Below the pieces are notes generated by a model. That model ran no database searches and was not told where the DNA came from. It saw only the letters and a program-made list of their open reading frames with translations. From NCBI GenBank assembly GCA_963731285.1, contig CAVSUR010000014.1, forward strand, positions 682,001 through 746,000: DNA of 64,000 nt, written 5' to 3'. This document shows positions 55,961 through 64,000 of this stretch, one piece after another. The position numbers and the translations under genes were made by a program. Position 1 is the first letter of the stretch. Each line of letters starts with the position of its first letter. Origin of the DNA: CAVSUR01 sp963731285. Its GTDB lineage: Bacteria; Actinomycetota; Actinomycetes; Streptosporangiales; Streptosporangiaceae.

Positions 55961-57697
55961 TCAGCGGCCCTTGCGCAGGAACTCGCGCAGCCGCGGCAGC
56001 GGCCAGGTGTTGATCACGTCGTCTGGTCTCAGCCAGCCGCGCTGCCCCTGGCCGATTCCATAGCGCAGGTAATCCAGGTGCGGCACCGAGTGCGCATCGC
56101 TGTCGATCGCGAACTTCACCCCGGCGTCGCGGGCCGCGCGGATATGGCCGGCGGGCAGGTCGAGCCGCTCAGGGTGCGAGTTCACCTCCAGCGCGGTCCC
56201 GGTACGGGCGCAGGCCCCGAACAGCTCGGGGAAGTCCACGTCGACCGGCGGCCGCTTGCCGATCCGCCGGGCGGTGGGATGGCCGATGACGTTGACGTGC
56301 GGGTTCTCGCAGGCGCGGAGCAGGCGCCGGGTCATCTCCGCCCTGGGCATGTCGAAATGCGAGTGCACCGAGGCCACGCACATGTCGAACCCGGCCAGGA
56401 AGTCACCCGGCCAGTCCACCGTTCCATCCGGGGCAATGTTCAGCTCGGTGCCGTGCAGCAGCGCCAGCGGCGGCCCGCCGTCGCCGGCCAGCCGTGCCGC
56501 CAGCCGACCCACCTGGTCCCGCTGCGCCAGCATCTTCTCGGTCGTCATCTGCTGCATGACCAGGTCCGGCGCGTGGTCGGTGACCGCGTAATACGCGTAG
56601 CCCCTGGCCCGTGCCGCCGCCACCATGTCGGCCAGCGACGCCACGCCGTCCGTGAGGTTGGTGTGCGTGTGCAGGTCGCCGCGGATTTCGGCCGCGCTGA
56701 CCAGATCCGGCAGCTCGCCGTGCAGCGCCGCCGCTACCTCGCCAGTGTCCTCCCGCAGCGGCGGCGGCACCCAGTCCATTCCCAGCCGCTGGTAGACCTC
56801 CTCCTCGGTGGCCGACACGATCAGCTCGCCGGTGACCGCGTCGAACAGGCCGTACTCGGACAGCTTGAGCTTGGCCCGCACGGCGATCTCGCGGATCCGC
56901 ACGTTGTGGGCCTGCGACCCGGTGAAGTACTGCAGCGCTGCGCCCCACGAGTCCGGCGGGATCACCCGCAGGTCCACCTGCAGGCCGCCAGCCATCAGCA
57001 CCGAGGTCTTCGTAGGCCCGCTGCCGATCACCTCGGCCACGCCGGGCAGTCCGGTCAGCGCGGCCATCAGCGGCGCCGAATCATGCGCGGCCGCGAGCAC
57101 GTCCACGTCCTTGACCGTCTCGGCGAACCGGCGCAGCGACCCGGCGGGCTCGCAGCGCAGGCAGCCTGGTGCGGCGCTGACCGCAGCCACCACCCGGTCG
57201 GCCAGCTCCGCGGCCACGTTGAGCAGGGTCCGCTCGCCCGCGCGGGCGACCAGCTCGATGCCGCGCAGCAGCCGCTCCTCGCTTTTCGGCCCGAATCCCT
57301 TCAGCCCGGCCAGCCGCCCGGCCGTGATTGCCGCGGCGAGCTCGGCGGCCGAGCCGATCTGCAGCTCGCGATGCAGCTGCATCGCCCGCTTCGGCCCGAG
57401 AGCCGGGATTCGCATCAGTTCCTGCACGCCGGCTGGGACCTCGGCGCGCAGTTCCTCGACGGCGCCGATGGTCCCGGTGGCCGCGAACTCGCTGATCTTC
57501 GCGGCAATGGACGCGCCGACGCCGGGGATCTGCCGCAGCTCCGCCTCGCTCAGCGTCGTGACGTCGGCGCCGTGCCCGGCGACGGCCCGCGCCGCGTTGT
57601 CGTAGTTGCGCGCCCGAAACCGGTCCCGGCCGAGGATGACCAGCAGCTCGGCGTACTCGCGCAACAGCGCGGCGGCTGCGTCACTGCCACCCGCCAC
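55961..57697 (-). CDS. polX: DNA polymerase X with PHP exonuclease domain
   Basis: A 578-residue bacterial Pol X for gap filling in base-excision repair. N-terminal helix-hairpin-helix elements are seen at RQIPGVGASIAAKISEFAAT and MRIPALGPKRAMQLHRELQ. The polymerase palm has SLRRFAETVKDVDVLAAA with the metal aspartates and QVDLRVIPPDSWGAALQYFT. From about residue 335 a PHP domain follows: GDLHTHTNLTDGVASLADMV, HGTELNIAPDG, VASVHSHFDM, VNVIGHPTARRIG and FAIDSDAHSVPHLDYL, giving 3'-5' exonuclease activity. GTG 57697 lies five bases after the cupin gene stop and starts AGGSDAAAALLREYAELL. Confidence 0.94.
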   Translation of the reverse strand: MAGGSDAAAALLREYAELLVILGRDRFRARNYDNAARAVAGHGADVTTLSEAELRQIPGVGASIAAKISEFAATGTIGAVEELRAEVPAGVQELMRIPALGPKRAMQLHRELQIGSAAELAAAITAGRLAGLKGFGPKSEERLLRGIELVARAGERTLLNVAAELADRVVAAVSAAPGCLRCEPAGSLRRFAETVKDVDVLAAAHDSAPLMAALTGLPGVAEVIGSGPTKTSVLMAGGLQVDLRVIPPDSWGAALQYFTGSQAHNVRIREIAVRAKLKLSEYGLFDAVTGELIVSATEEEVYQRLGMDWVPPPLREDTGEVAAALHGELPDLVSAAEIRGDLHTHTNLTDGVASLADMVAAARARGYAYYAVTDHAPDLVMQQMTTEKMLAQRDQVGRLAARLAGDGGPPLALLHGTELNIAPDGTVDWPGDFLAGFDMCVASVHSHFDMPRAEMTRRLLRACENPHVNVIGHPTARRIGKRPPVDVDFPELFGACARTGTALEVNSHPERLDLPAGHIRAARDAGVKFAIDSDAHSVPHLDYLRYGIGQGQRGWLRPDDVINTWPLPRLREFLRKGR

Positions 57698-57701
57698 GGC
57701 G

Positions 57702-58130
57702 TCACAGCCCGCTGACGTTGACCACGATCGCTTCCTGCGTGGACCGGGCGACGACGATGACAGCGGGCTCGCCGGAGGAGGGATTTTCTTCCCGGTGCGG
57801 CGCCTGCGGGGGCACCCAGACGAAATCGCCGGGCTCTGCCTCCAGCCGGGCCACATCGCCGGTCCCAGCATCGCGGAACACGAAGACCGGATGGCCGGCC
57901 ACCACGAAGATCCCGGTCTCGGAGTCGCCGTGATGATGGTCGCCCGATGACACGCCGGGCGGCAGCACGGTCCGGCCCATGAACAGCGACCGGGCACCCA
58001 CCTGGGCGCCCGAGATCGCGGCGGCCCTGGCCATGCCGGAAGTCTGCGCGGTGTCGCGGGACAGCCCGTCCGGCTTGATCAGCCGCAGGGGTGCTTGCTG
58101 GCTGCCGCCGGGCGATGCGCCGCTGGTCAC
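57702..58130 (-). CDS. Cupin-domain protein
   Basis: A 142-residue beta-barrel protein. The first cupin motif is GDHHHGDSETGIFVVAGHP with the metal-binding histidines and glutamate; the second is PGDFVWVPPQAPHREENPSS. The rest is beta-rich, ending AIVVNVSGL. The substrate and metal are unknown; small single cupins like this are often sensors or dioxygenase-like. It is followed within five bases by polX on the same strand, and preceded by msrB. Confidence 0.85.
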   Translation of the reverse strand: MTSGASPGGSQQAPLRLIKPDGLSRDTAQTSGMARAAAISGAQVGARSLFMGRTVLPPGVSSGDHHHGDSETGIFVVAGHPVFVFRDAGTGDVARLEAEPGDFVWVPPQAPHREENPSSGEPAVIVVARSTQEAIVVNVSGL

Positions 58131-58143
58131 GCCGGCCGCCGCA

Positions 58144-58609
58144 TTAGGCCTGCTGGTCGGCGCCCGCCGGGCCGCCGCTGCCGTCCCGGCCGCTGCCGTC
58201 CCGGGCGCTCCCGGCCGGCTCGAGCGTCAGCGACACCGAGTTGATACACCAGCGCTGGCCGGTCGGCACCTGGTAGCCCTCGCCCTCGAACACATGGCCC
58301 AGATGCGAGTTGCAGCGCGCGCACCGGACCTCGGTCCGCACCGCGCCGAGCGACCGGTCCTTCAGCAAGATCACTGCATCATTCTCGGTGGGCTGGTAGA
58401 AACTCGGCCAGCCGCAGTGCGAGTCGAACTTGGCATCCGACCGGAACAGCTCTGCCCCGCAGGCCCGGCACCGGTACACGCCCTCGGTCTTGGTATCGGT
58501 GTACTCGCCCCGGAACGGGGCCTCGGTGCCGGCCTGGCGCAGCACCCGGTACTCCGCCGGGGTGAGCCGCTCGCCGCCATTCGTCCTCGGAAAGCTGCAC
58601 CTTGTCCAT
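58144..58609 (-). CDS. msrB: Peptide-methionine (R)-S-oxide reductase, one frame break
   Basis: Repairs oxidised methionine in proteins. Starts MDKVQLSEDEWR at ATG 58609; one extra base near 58578 then shifts the frame, after which ERLTPAEYRVLRQAGTEAPF continues. Two zinc CxxC pairs are visible (VYRCRACGAELF and VRCARCNSHLGHVFEGE), DSHCGWPSFYQPTE is the substrate region, and the catalytic cysteine lies in GQRWCINSVSLTLEP. A glycine/serine-rich tail follows. Length is one base above a multiple of three. It lies just downstream of valS on the same strand. Confidence 0.92.
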
Positions 58610-58640
58610 GCGCTGAGACTACCCGGCCGCGGCGGCTGGC

Positions 58641-61507
58641 TCAGAGCACGACCTGCACCGCCAGCCCGGCGGCTCGCCGTCGGCCGGTTCCGCCGCACCG
58701 GCCGCCGCTGCCCGTGCCCTGGCGCTCGTGGCCGGGAGCGCCGCGCCGTCGGCGGCCTCCGCCGTGCCGTCCGCGGTCGTATCCGGCCCGGCCGCCGGGC
58801 CGTCAGCCGCCGCTAGCCGCACCCGGGCCACCCGGCCGGCCGCCTGAACGTCGGCCAGCACCGCGGCCAGCGCCTCCAGCCAGCTGGGCGGCCCGGTGAC
58901 GGTCAGCTGCCCGACCGGCGCCTTCATCGGCAGCCTGGCCTGCGACTTGGCCTTCCTGATCGCGGCGATCGGCCGCGACGCGGCGTCCAGCTGCGTATCC
59001 GGCGCCCCGTCAGAATGCTCACGGCGCGGCCCAGCGCCTGCGGCGGCTGCGAGCAGGCCGGCCGGTGCAGGCCAGGGCGCCCGGTGGATGGAAGCCGGGC
59101 GGCCCGCATCGGCCCGACTGTCCGGCCACCAGGACCACACTTCCTCGGTCACGAACGGCAGGAACGGCGCGAACAGCCGCAGCACGGCCGACAGCGCCAG
59201 CCGCAGCGTGGCGATCGCCGACGCCGCGGCCGCCGGGCCGCGCTCGCCGTAGGCACGCGGCCTTGACCAGTTCCAGGTAGTCGTCGCAGAACAGCCAGAA
59301 GAACTGCTCGGCCAGCTCCAGCGCCCGGGCGTGGTCGTAGCCGTCGAGCGCCGCCGTGCAGTGTGCCAGCCACGTCGGCCAGCCGGTGCAGCAGCGCGCG
59401 GTCCAGCGGCTCGGTGATCGGCCCGGTGCCGCGCCCGGCCTCGTCCGGCAGCGGCGGCGCGGCATCCGGCAGCGGCATGCCGAGCACGAACCGGCTCGCG
59501 TTGAGGATCTTGACCGCCAGCCGCCGGCCGATCTTGAGCTGGGCCTGGTCGAACGCGGTGTCCACGCCGAGCCGGGCGCTGGCCGCCCAGTAGCGCACCG
59601 CGTCGGACCCGTAGTCCCGCAGCAGGTCCGTCGGCGTGAGCACGTTGCCGACCGACTTGGACATCTTCTTGCGGTCGGGATCGAGGATCCAGCCGGAGAT
59701 GGCCGCATGCCGCCATGGCAGCACGCCCGCCTCGGCCTGCGACGCGCAGCACGCGTGTAGAACAGCCAGGTCCGGATGATCTCGTGCGCCTGCGGCCGCA
59801 GGTCCATCGGGAACACCCGGTGCCAACAGGTCGTCGTCGGTGCCCCAGCCGCCCGCGATCTGCGGCGTCAGCGAGGACGTCGCCCAGGTGTCCATGATGT
59901 CGGGATCGGCGGTGAACCCGTCTGGCGCGTCACGCTGGTCCGCGCGTGTAGCCGGGCGGCGCGTCCGCGGCGGGATCGACGGGCAGGCTCGCGTCGGCGG
60001 GCAGCAGCGGAGCGTCGTAGCGGGGCCGCCCCTGCGCCGTCGAGCGGGTACCAGACCGGGATCGGCACGCCGAAGTAGCGCTGGCGGCTGACCAGCCAGT
60101 CGCCGGTCAGCCCGGCGACCCAGTTCTCGTACCGGCTGCGCATGTGCTCGGGGATGCCAGCACAGTTCCCGCCCGCGCGGCCAGCAGCGCCGTGCGCAGC
60201 GCCGGGTCCCTGGCGCCGTTCGTGATGTACCACTGCCGGGTGGTGAGGATCTCCAGCGGCTGCATCGCCCTTCTCGTAGAACTTCACCGCGTGCCGCACC
60301 GGCTCGGCTCGCCGCGCAGCGCGCCCGCGGCGTCCAGCAGCCCGATCATCCGCTGCCGGGCCGCCTTGACCGGTCAGCCCGGCCAGCTGCCGCGTAGGCG
60401 GCGGTCGCGGCCGGGCCGACGATGCCCGGCGGCGGCTGCGCGGCCAGCCGCCCGTCCGGCCCGATCACCGGGCGGGTGTCCAGCTGCAGGTCACGCCACC
60501 AGGTCACGTCGGTCATGTCGCCGAACGTGCACACCATGGCGATGCCGGTGCCCTTGGCCGGGTCGGCCAGCCGGTGCGCCAGCATCGGCACCGCGGACGC
60601 CGAACAGCGGGGTGGTGGCGGTCGCTCCCGAACAGCCCCGCGTACCGCTCGTCGTCGGGATGCGCGACCAGCGCCACGCAGGCCGCCAGCAGCTCGGGCC
60701 TGGTGGTCGCGATGACGAGCTCCCGGTCTGCGCTCCCGGGCTCACCAGCGGCCGCGGCGAACGCCAGCCGCCAGTAGGTGCCGGGCACCTCCCGGTCCTC
60801 GATCTCGGCCTGCGCCACCGCGGTGCCGAAGGTCACGTCCCACAGCACCGGGCCTGCGGCCGCGTATGCCTCGCCCCGGGCCAGGTTGCGCAGGAACGCG
60901 CGCTGCGAGATCGCCGCCGCGCGATCATCGATCGTCCGGTAGCTCAGCGCCCAGTCCACCGACAGGCCGAGCCGCCGCCAGGCGAGCTCGTATGCGCGCT
61001 CGTCGATCTCGGTGAGCTGGCGGCACAGCTCGACGAAGTTGCGCCGGGACACCGCCCGCCGCCCGCCCGGGCCCGCCTGGCCCGCCGGCCCGGTCACGCC
61101 CGTGCCGCCGCGGCCGGCAGCACCAGCCCCGGCTCGTAGGGCAGCCCGGGATCGCAGGTCACGCCGAAGTAGTTCTGCACCCGCCGTTCGGTCGGCAGGC
61201 CGTTGTCGTCCCAGCCGACCGGGTAGAAGACCTCCTTGCCGCGCATCCGCTGGAAGCGCGCGACCGTGTCGGTCTGGGTGTAGGAGAAGACGTGCCCGAG
61301 GTGCACCGACCCGCTGGCGGTCAGCGGGGGAGTGTCGATCGAGTAGACGTCCTGCGCGGCTCTTGGTCCGGTCAAACTTGTACTACACGCAGCACGGTCC
61401 CACTGCCGCGCCCACTTGTCCTCAAGGCCGTCGAGGGTGGGCTTGTCCGGCACGCCGCCCGGGAGCTGGCCTGCCGCGGTGAGGCTGGAGTAAAAGTGAC
61501 CGGTCAT
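58641..61507 (-). CDS. valS: Valyl-tRNA synthetase, about fifteen frame breaks
   Basis: Charges tRNA-Val; normally single-copy and essential. All parts are recognisable in order. The N terminus is KPTLDGLEDKWARQWDRA, then SGSVHLGHVFSYTQTDTVAR (the HIGH-type site) and VFYPVGWDDNGLPTERRVQN. The editing domain region has VATTRPELLA-type VIATTRPELLAACVALV; RSRYENWVAGLTGDWLVSRQ follows with RYFGVPIPVW; the KMSKS site is DRKKMSKSVGNVLTPTDLLR; and the C terminus is PFVTEEVWSWWPDS ... LAVQVVL with a stop at 58641. Breaks occur near 61385, 61355, 61100, 60640, 60600, 60372, 60305, 60265, 60185, 60155, 60030, 59950, 59815, 59765, 59370, 59260 and 58680, mostly one-base insertions. No stretch of the domain set is deleted. 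Confidence 0.88.
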
Positions 61508-61697
61508 GCCCGAATGGTAGCGCGTCTGTGCCGGCCGCGCCGCGCGGGCTGCTGCAACCCCGATGTGACATCCACAGGGTTATCGAGGCGGCGGGCGCGC
61601 CAGCCAGGCGGCCCGGCTGGCCCGCCGCGGCAGGCCCAGCTGCGGCCGCGCCGCGGCTGACTCCGCTGGCGGCTGGCCACCTGGCGGGCCCGCCGGG

Positions 61698-62054
61698 TCA
61701 GCCGTCACCGGGCAGGCCCTCGATCATCTGGATCAGCTCGGCCCGGCCGTAGCCCTGCCGGCGGGCGAACTCGACCAGGTCCCGGGCGCGGTCGAGCACC
61801 GCGCCGCGCTGCGGCGTCCCGGCCACCGTGATGCCGCGACCGCGGCGGAACTCCAGCAGTCCCTCGTCCCGCAGCAGGCGCAGAGCCCGCAGCACGGTGT
61901 TCTTGTTCACGCCGAGCACCGCGGCCAGGTCCGCGGCCAGCGGCAGCCGCTCACCGGGACCCGCCTCGCCGTCCGCTAGGGCGCGCCGGATCTGCGCCGC
62001 GACCTGGTCGTGCAGCGCGCCCGGCGCGGAGCGATTGACGTTGACATCCAGCAT
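61698..62054 (-). CDS. GntR regulator, YtrA subfamily
   Basis: A 118-residue regulator: winged helix SAPGALHDQVAAQIRRALAD, GERLPLAADLAAVLGVNKNT and VLRALRLLRDEGLLEFRRGR, followed by the short dimerisation helix (LVEFARRQGYGRAELIQMIE) that defines YtrA-type proteins. Such regulators usually repress a neighbouring ABC-transporter or envelope operon together with themselves. Here the divergent gene encodes a membrane-anchored beta-propeller protein. A TACAAT -10 hexamer lies at 62076-62081 on the minus strand. The 189 bases between it and valS hold no gene I can support. Confidence 0.92.
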   Translation of the reverse strand: MLDVNVNRSAPGALHDQVAAQIRRALADGEAGPGERLPLAADLAAVLGVNKNTVLRALRLLRDEGLLEFRRGRGITVAGTPQRGAVLDRARDLVEFARRQGYGRAELIQMIEGLPGDG

Positions 62055-62056
62055 GG

Positions 62057-62070
62057 TACTAGTGATAGTA
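62057..62070. promoter_or_regulatory. Inverted repeat at the YtrA-type regulator start
   Basis: TACTAGTGATAGTA is an inverted repeat of TACTA and TAGTA around GTGA. It lies between the TACAAT hexamer (minus strand, 62076-62081) and the regulator ATG at 62054, so a bound dimer would block transcription. GntR/YtrA operators often have GT-N-AC-like half-sites of this size. It is a good candidate for autorepression and for control of the divergent gene starting at 62122. Confidence 0.5.
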
Positions 62071-62121
62071 GTTTCATTGTATGAGCCGAGCAAGAGTCTC
62101 GGACGCGGAGCCGAGGAAACG

Positions 62122-63390
62122 ATGATCGCACCCGTCCGCCCGGTACCAGACCGGGCACCCGAACTGCAGGTGCTCTTCGCCGAGGCGCGCCGGCGCCGGC
62201 GCAGGCGGCGGCTGGCGGCCGCCGCGGTGTCGCTGGCGGCCGTCGGCGGCATCGTGGCCGGCATGCTCGCTGGCGGCGGCCGCTCGGATCCGCCCAGACC
62301 GGCAGCGGCCCGGCACCGGCCAGTGCCGGGGGCTGGGCACGCGCCAGCGCTGACGCTGCCCGCGGCGCGGGTGTCCTGGGTCGACTACCAGAACCGGCTG
62401 CACGTCGGCAATATCGCCAGCGGGGCGCAGCGGGTCATGGCGACGCTCCCCGCCGAAGGCGACGGATGGCTGATCCGGGCGGGCGGTGATCTCTACTGGC
62501 CCAGTTCCAGCGGGCCTGCCCGGATACTCGGATACGACCTCGCGGCCCGGCGGCTGCTGCGCCCGGTGCCCGGCCAGAGCGCCTTCACCTCAGCCGGCGG
62601 CCGATACCTCTACGTCCGGCAGGCCGCCACCCGGCTGCTGGAGCGCAGCGCTGAGCCGTCCGGCCCGGCGCGCGTGCTGCGGGTGCCCGCAGGCTGGTCG
62701 GTGTCCGCGACGTCGTGGGAGGGAACCGCGGCCGGCGGGATCATCGTCTACAGCGGCGCCCCGGGCCGCGCGGTCCGGGCCGGGATCTGGAATCCGCGCA
62801 CCGGCCGGGTACGGGCGCTGGGCACGGACTACCTGATCAACGACATATATACGGCAAAAGGCGGCCGGTTCAGCCTGATCGCCTGGCAGCCGGCGGCCTG
62901 CGCGGCCGGCGACTGCCAGCTGATGATCACCAACACGGCGGCCAGGCAGGCGGTGCCGGTCCGCAGTCCGCTCGGCCATGGCTTCACCGCAGCGGATGCG
63001 CGGTTCTCGCCGGACGGAACCCAGCTGGCCGCGTTCGCCCGCCGGGCCAGCCTGAGCTCGGCCGGGGCTAACGACAGCGAGCTCGCGCTCATCCGCACCG
63101 GCACCGGCAGGCTCCGGCTGGACCGGGCTGCCCGGCTGGTGACCACGGAGGACGCGGGCTGGCTGCTGTGGCTGCCGGGCGGTCGCCGGCTACTGGCCGG
63201 GGCGCTGGCGTCCAGTTACGCGGTGGATACGGTCACGCTGGCCGCCAGGCCGTTCTTCTTCGACCGCGGCACCCCCGACCACGACATCATGGATACCCCC
63301 GACATCAACTTCTCCGCGGTCCTGGTCCCCGGCGGCCGGCACCGGGGCGGGCTGGCCGCCAGCAACGGATCGGTCCCCCGCCCGCGCTGA
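62122..63390 (+). CDS. Membrane-anchored beta-propeller-like protein
   Basis: A 422-residue protein from ATG 62122 after GAGGAAACG. A basic cytosolic lead (FAEARRRRRRRRLAAAAVSL) runs into one membrane helix (AAVGGIVAGMLAGG, about residues 35-52), so residues 60-422 are probably outside the cell. That part is beta-rich with repeated blade-like units: VDYQNRLHVGNIASGAQRVM, DGWLIRAGGDLYWPSSSGPA, ILGYDLAARRLLRPVPGQSA, FSPDGTQLAAFARR and DAGWLLWLPGGRRLLAGALA. FSPDGTQLAAF is typical of TolB/WD40-type propellers. The ligand is unknown. Divergence from a YtrA-type regulator suggests stress- or envelope-linked expression. Confidence 0.65.
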   Translation: MIAPVRPVPDRAPELQVLFAEARRRRRRRRLAAAAVSLAAVGGIVAGMLAGGGRSDPPRPAAARHRPVPGAGHAPALTLPAARVSWVDYQNRLHVGNIASGAQRVMATLPAEGDGWLIRAGGDLYWPSSSGPARILGYDLAARRLLRPVPGQSAFTSAGGRYLYVRQAATRLLERSAEPSGPARVLRVPAGWSVSATSWEGTAAGGIIVYSGAPGRAVRAGIWNPRTGRVRALGTDYLINDIYTAKGGRFSLIAWQPAACAAGDCQLMITNTAARQAVPVRSPLGHGFTAADARFSPDGTQLAAFARRASLSSAGANDSELALIRTGTGRLRLDRAARLVTTEDAGWLLWLPGGRRLLAGALASSYAVDTVTLAARPFFFDRGTPDHDIMDTPDINFSAVLVPGGRHRGGLAASNGSVPRPR

Positions 63391-63527
63391 CCTGGCCGCA
63401 GTCGCCCCAGCCCCCTTGCGGGTAACGCCAGGAGCGCCGGGTAGCCGCTGGCGGATACGCGAGCGACGACCGAGCAGAACACCACGAGGAACGGCATGCG
63501 CTCTGACCGGGAGCCGCCTGATAGCCG

Positions 63528-63865
63528 CCGCGCAGACGGTAGCGGTGCTCGGCGCGGGCAGCATCATGGGCCGGCCGATGGGCCGCAACCCGGGTAAGGT
63601 CGGCCTGGCCGTCCGGCCTGGAACCGTCGCCGGGCAAGGCCGAGCCACTGGCGGCCGACGGCACCTCGATCGCCGGCTCGCCCGCCGGGCAGCGGACGGT
63701 GTGGACGTCATGCTGACGATGCCCGCCGACGCCGATGCGGTGACCGGCGCGATCGAGGGTACGAACGGTCGATGGCGCGCTCGGGGTCATGCCGGCCTCT
63801 GCGGTGTGGCTGCGGATGTTCACGACCGGCGAACAGGGCACCGAGCGGCGCCTTCGCCGCGCAGC
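63528..63865 (+). pseudogene. N-terminal remnant of a 6-phosphogluconate/3-hydroxyisobutyrate dehydrogenase-like gene
   Basis: TVAVLGAGSIMGRPMGRNP carries the Rossmann GxGxxG motif of this NAD(P)-binding family. The following pieces change frame: PSPGKAEPLAADGTSIAGSP, then ADGVDVMLTMPADADAVTGA, then DGALGVMPASAVWLRMFTTG and EQGTERR. Together they match about the first 110-130 residues of beta-hydroxyacid dehydrogenases, with at least three frame changes and some missing residues; the C-terminal catalytic domain is absent. There is no start codon with a ribosome site at the family's expected position. It looks like a decayed, truncated gene. Confidence 0.5.
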
Positions 63866-63870
63866 GCTGG

Positions 63871-64000
63871 TCAGCCCGGCATGGTCTCGCCGCCGACCGG
63901 CGCCAGCACCTCGCCGGTGTAATAGCTCGACATCCGTGGCGCAGCGAAGAACACGTAGGACGGTGCTATCTCGTCCGGGTGGGCGGCCCGGCCGCTCGGC
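63871..64000 (-). CDS. SDR-family oxidoreductase, C-terminal part only
   Basis: The minus strand from the window end reads GRAAHPDEIAPSYVFFAAPR then MSSYYTGEVLAPVGGETMPG and a stop at 63871. This is the C terminus of classical short-chain dehydrogenases of the YghA/glucose-dehydrogenase-like branch, where G(R/Q)PxxPxEIAPxYVFLAS and SSYYTGEVLxxxGGE are conserved. The NAD-binding and catalytic parts lie beyond base 64000. The partner substrate is unknown. Confidence 0.75.
   Translation of the reverse strand, partial: PSGRAAHPDEIAPSYVFFAAPRMSSYYTGEVLAPVGGETMPG

Noticed and set aside
55598..57715. A 705-codon plus-strand frame over polX
   Set aside because: Antisense to PolX, with arginine/histidine/glutamine-rich composition and no motif; the minus-strand PolX has all domain signatures.

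Overview
This window is very GC-rich chromosomal DNA from an actinomycete-type bacterium. The evidence is the HemQ-dependent heme genes, F420-type LLM oxidoreductases, a mycobacterial-style Nudix/histidine-phosphatase beside ppk1, DUF3093/DUF3710/DUF3000 families, many GTG starts and many starts that look leaderless. I would place it near Streptosporangiales/Streptomyces-like lineages but cannot name a genus. I saw no rRNA, tRNA, CRISPR array, transposase or phage module; it reads as core chromosome with many small decayed genes between conserved blocks.

Layout. 0-5 kb: DUF3093, dut, DUF3710, two TrkA NAD-binding proteins and a TRAM-domain RNA methyltransferase. 5-14 kb: an F420 oxidoreductase, a stand-alone LigD-type polymerase, two divergent MocR/GntR aminotransferase-like regulators each facing its likely target (an EamA exporter and an AhpD-like protein), TfoX, GNAT and MBL-fold proteins. 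14-21 kb: an eroded class III aminotransferase, a frame-broken membrane protein, a TrpB-like enzyme, two uncharacterised proteins and a broken fumarylacetoacetase. 21-31 kb: aconitase, a CopD-like membrane protein, a chorismate mutase/prephenate dehydratase/DAHP synthase fusion, an MFS exporter and dxs. 31-38 kb: ferredoxin/NADP reductase, STAS protein, DedA stub, LLM oxidoreductase, ppk1 and a MutT1-like protein. 38-43 kb: Ogt, amidohydrolase, monooxygenase stub, DUF2695, HRDC exonuclease, DUF3000.

43-50 kb is a heme region: hemE, then a methyltransferase, hemG, an enoyl-CoA hydratase whose frame is joined to hemG, and hemQ. Together hemE, hemG and hemQ cover steps of the coproporphyrin-dependent route. 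50-58 kb carries a 2-hydroxyacid dehydrogenase, an AraC regulator, an alpha/alpha-toroid protein, sufE-sseA, GNAT and PIG-L genes coupled by overlapping codons, polX and cupin. 58-64 kb carries msrB, a heavily frame-broken valS, a YtrA-type GntR regulator divergent from a membrane-anchored beta-propeller protein, and two partial dehydrogenases.

A dominant property is the large number of single-base reading-frame breaks in otherwise well-conserved genes (DUF3710, LLM, TrpB-like, fahA, acnA, ppk1, mutT1, PIG-L, msrB, valS). Most look like +1 insertions and they cluster. Because valS is normally essential, sequence or assembly error is the simplest explanation. Separately, several genes (class III aminotransferase, DedA, FAD monooxygenase, PPOX) show larger in-frame deletions or truncations that single-base errors cannot explain.
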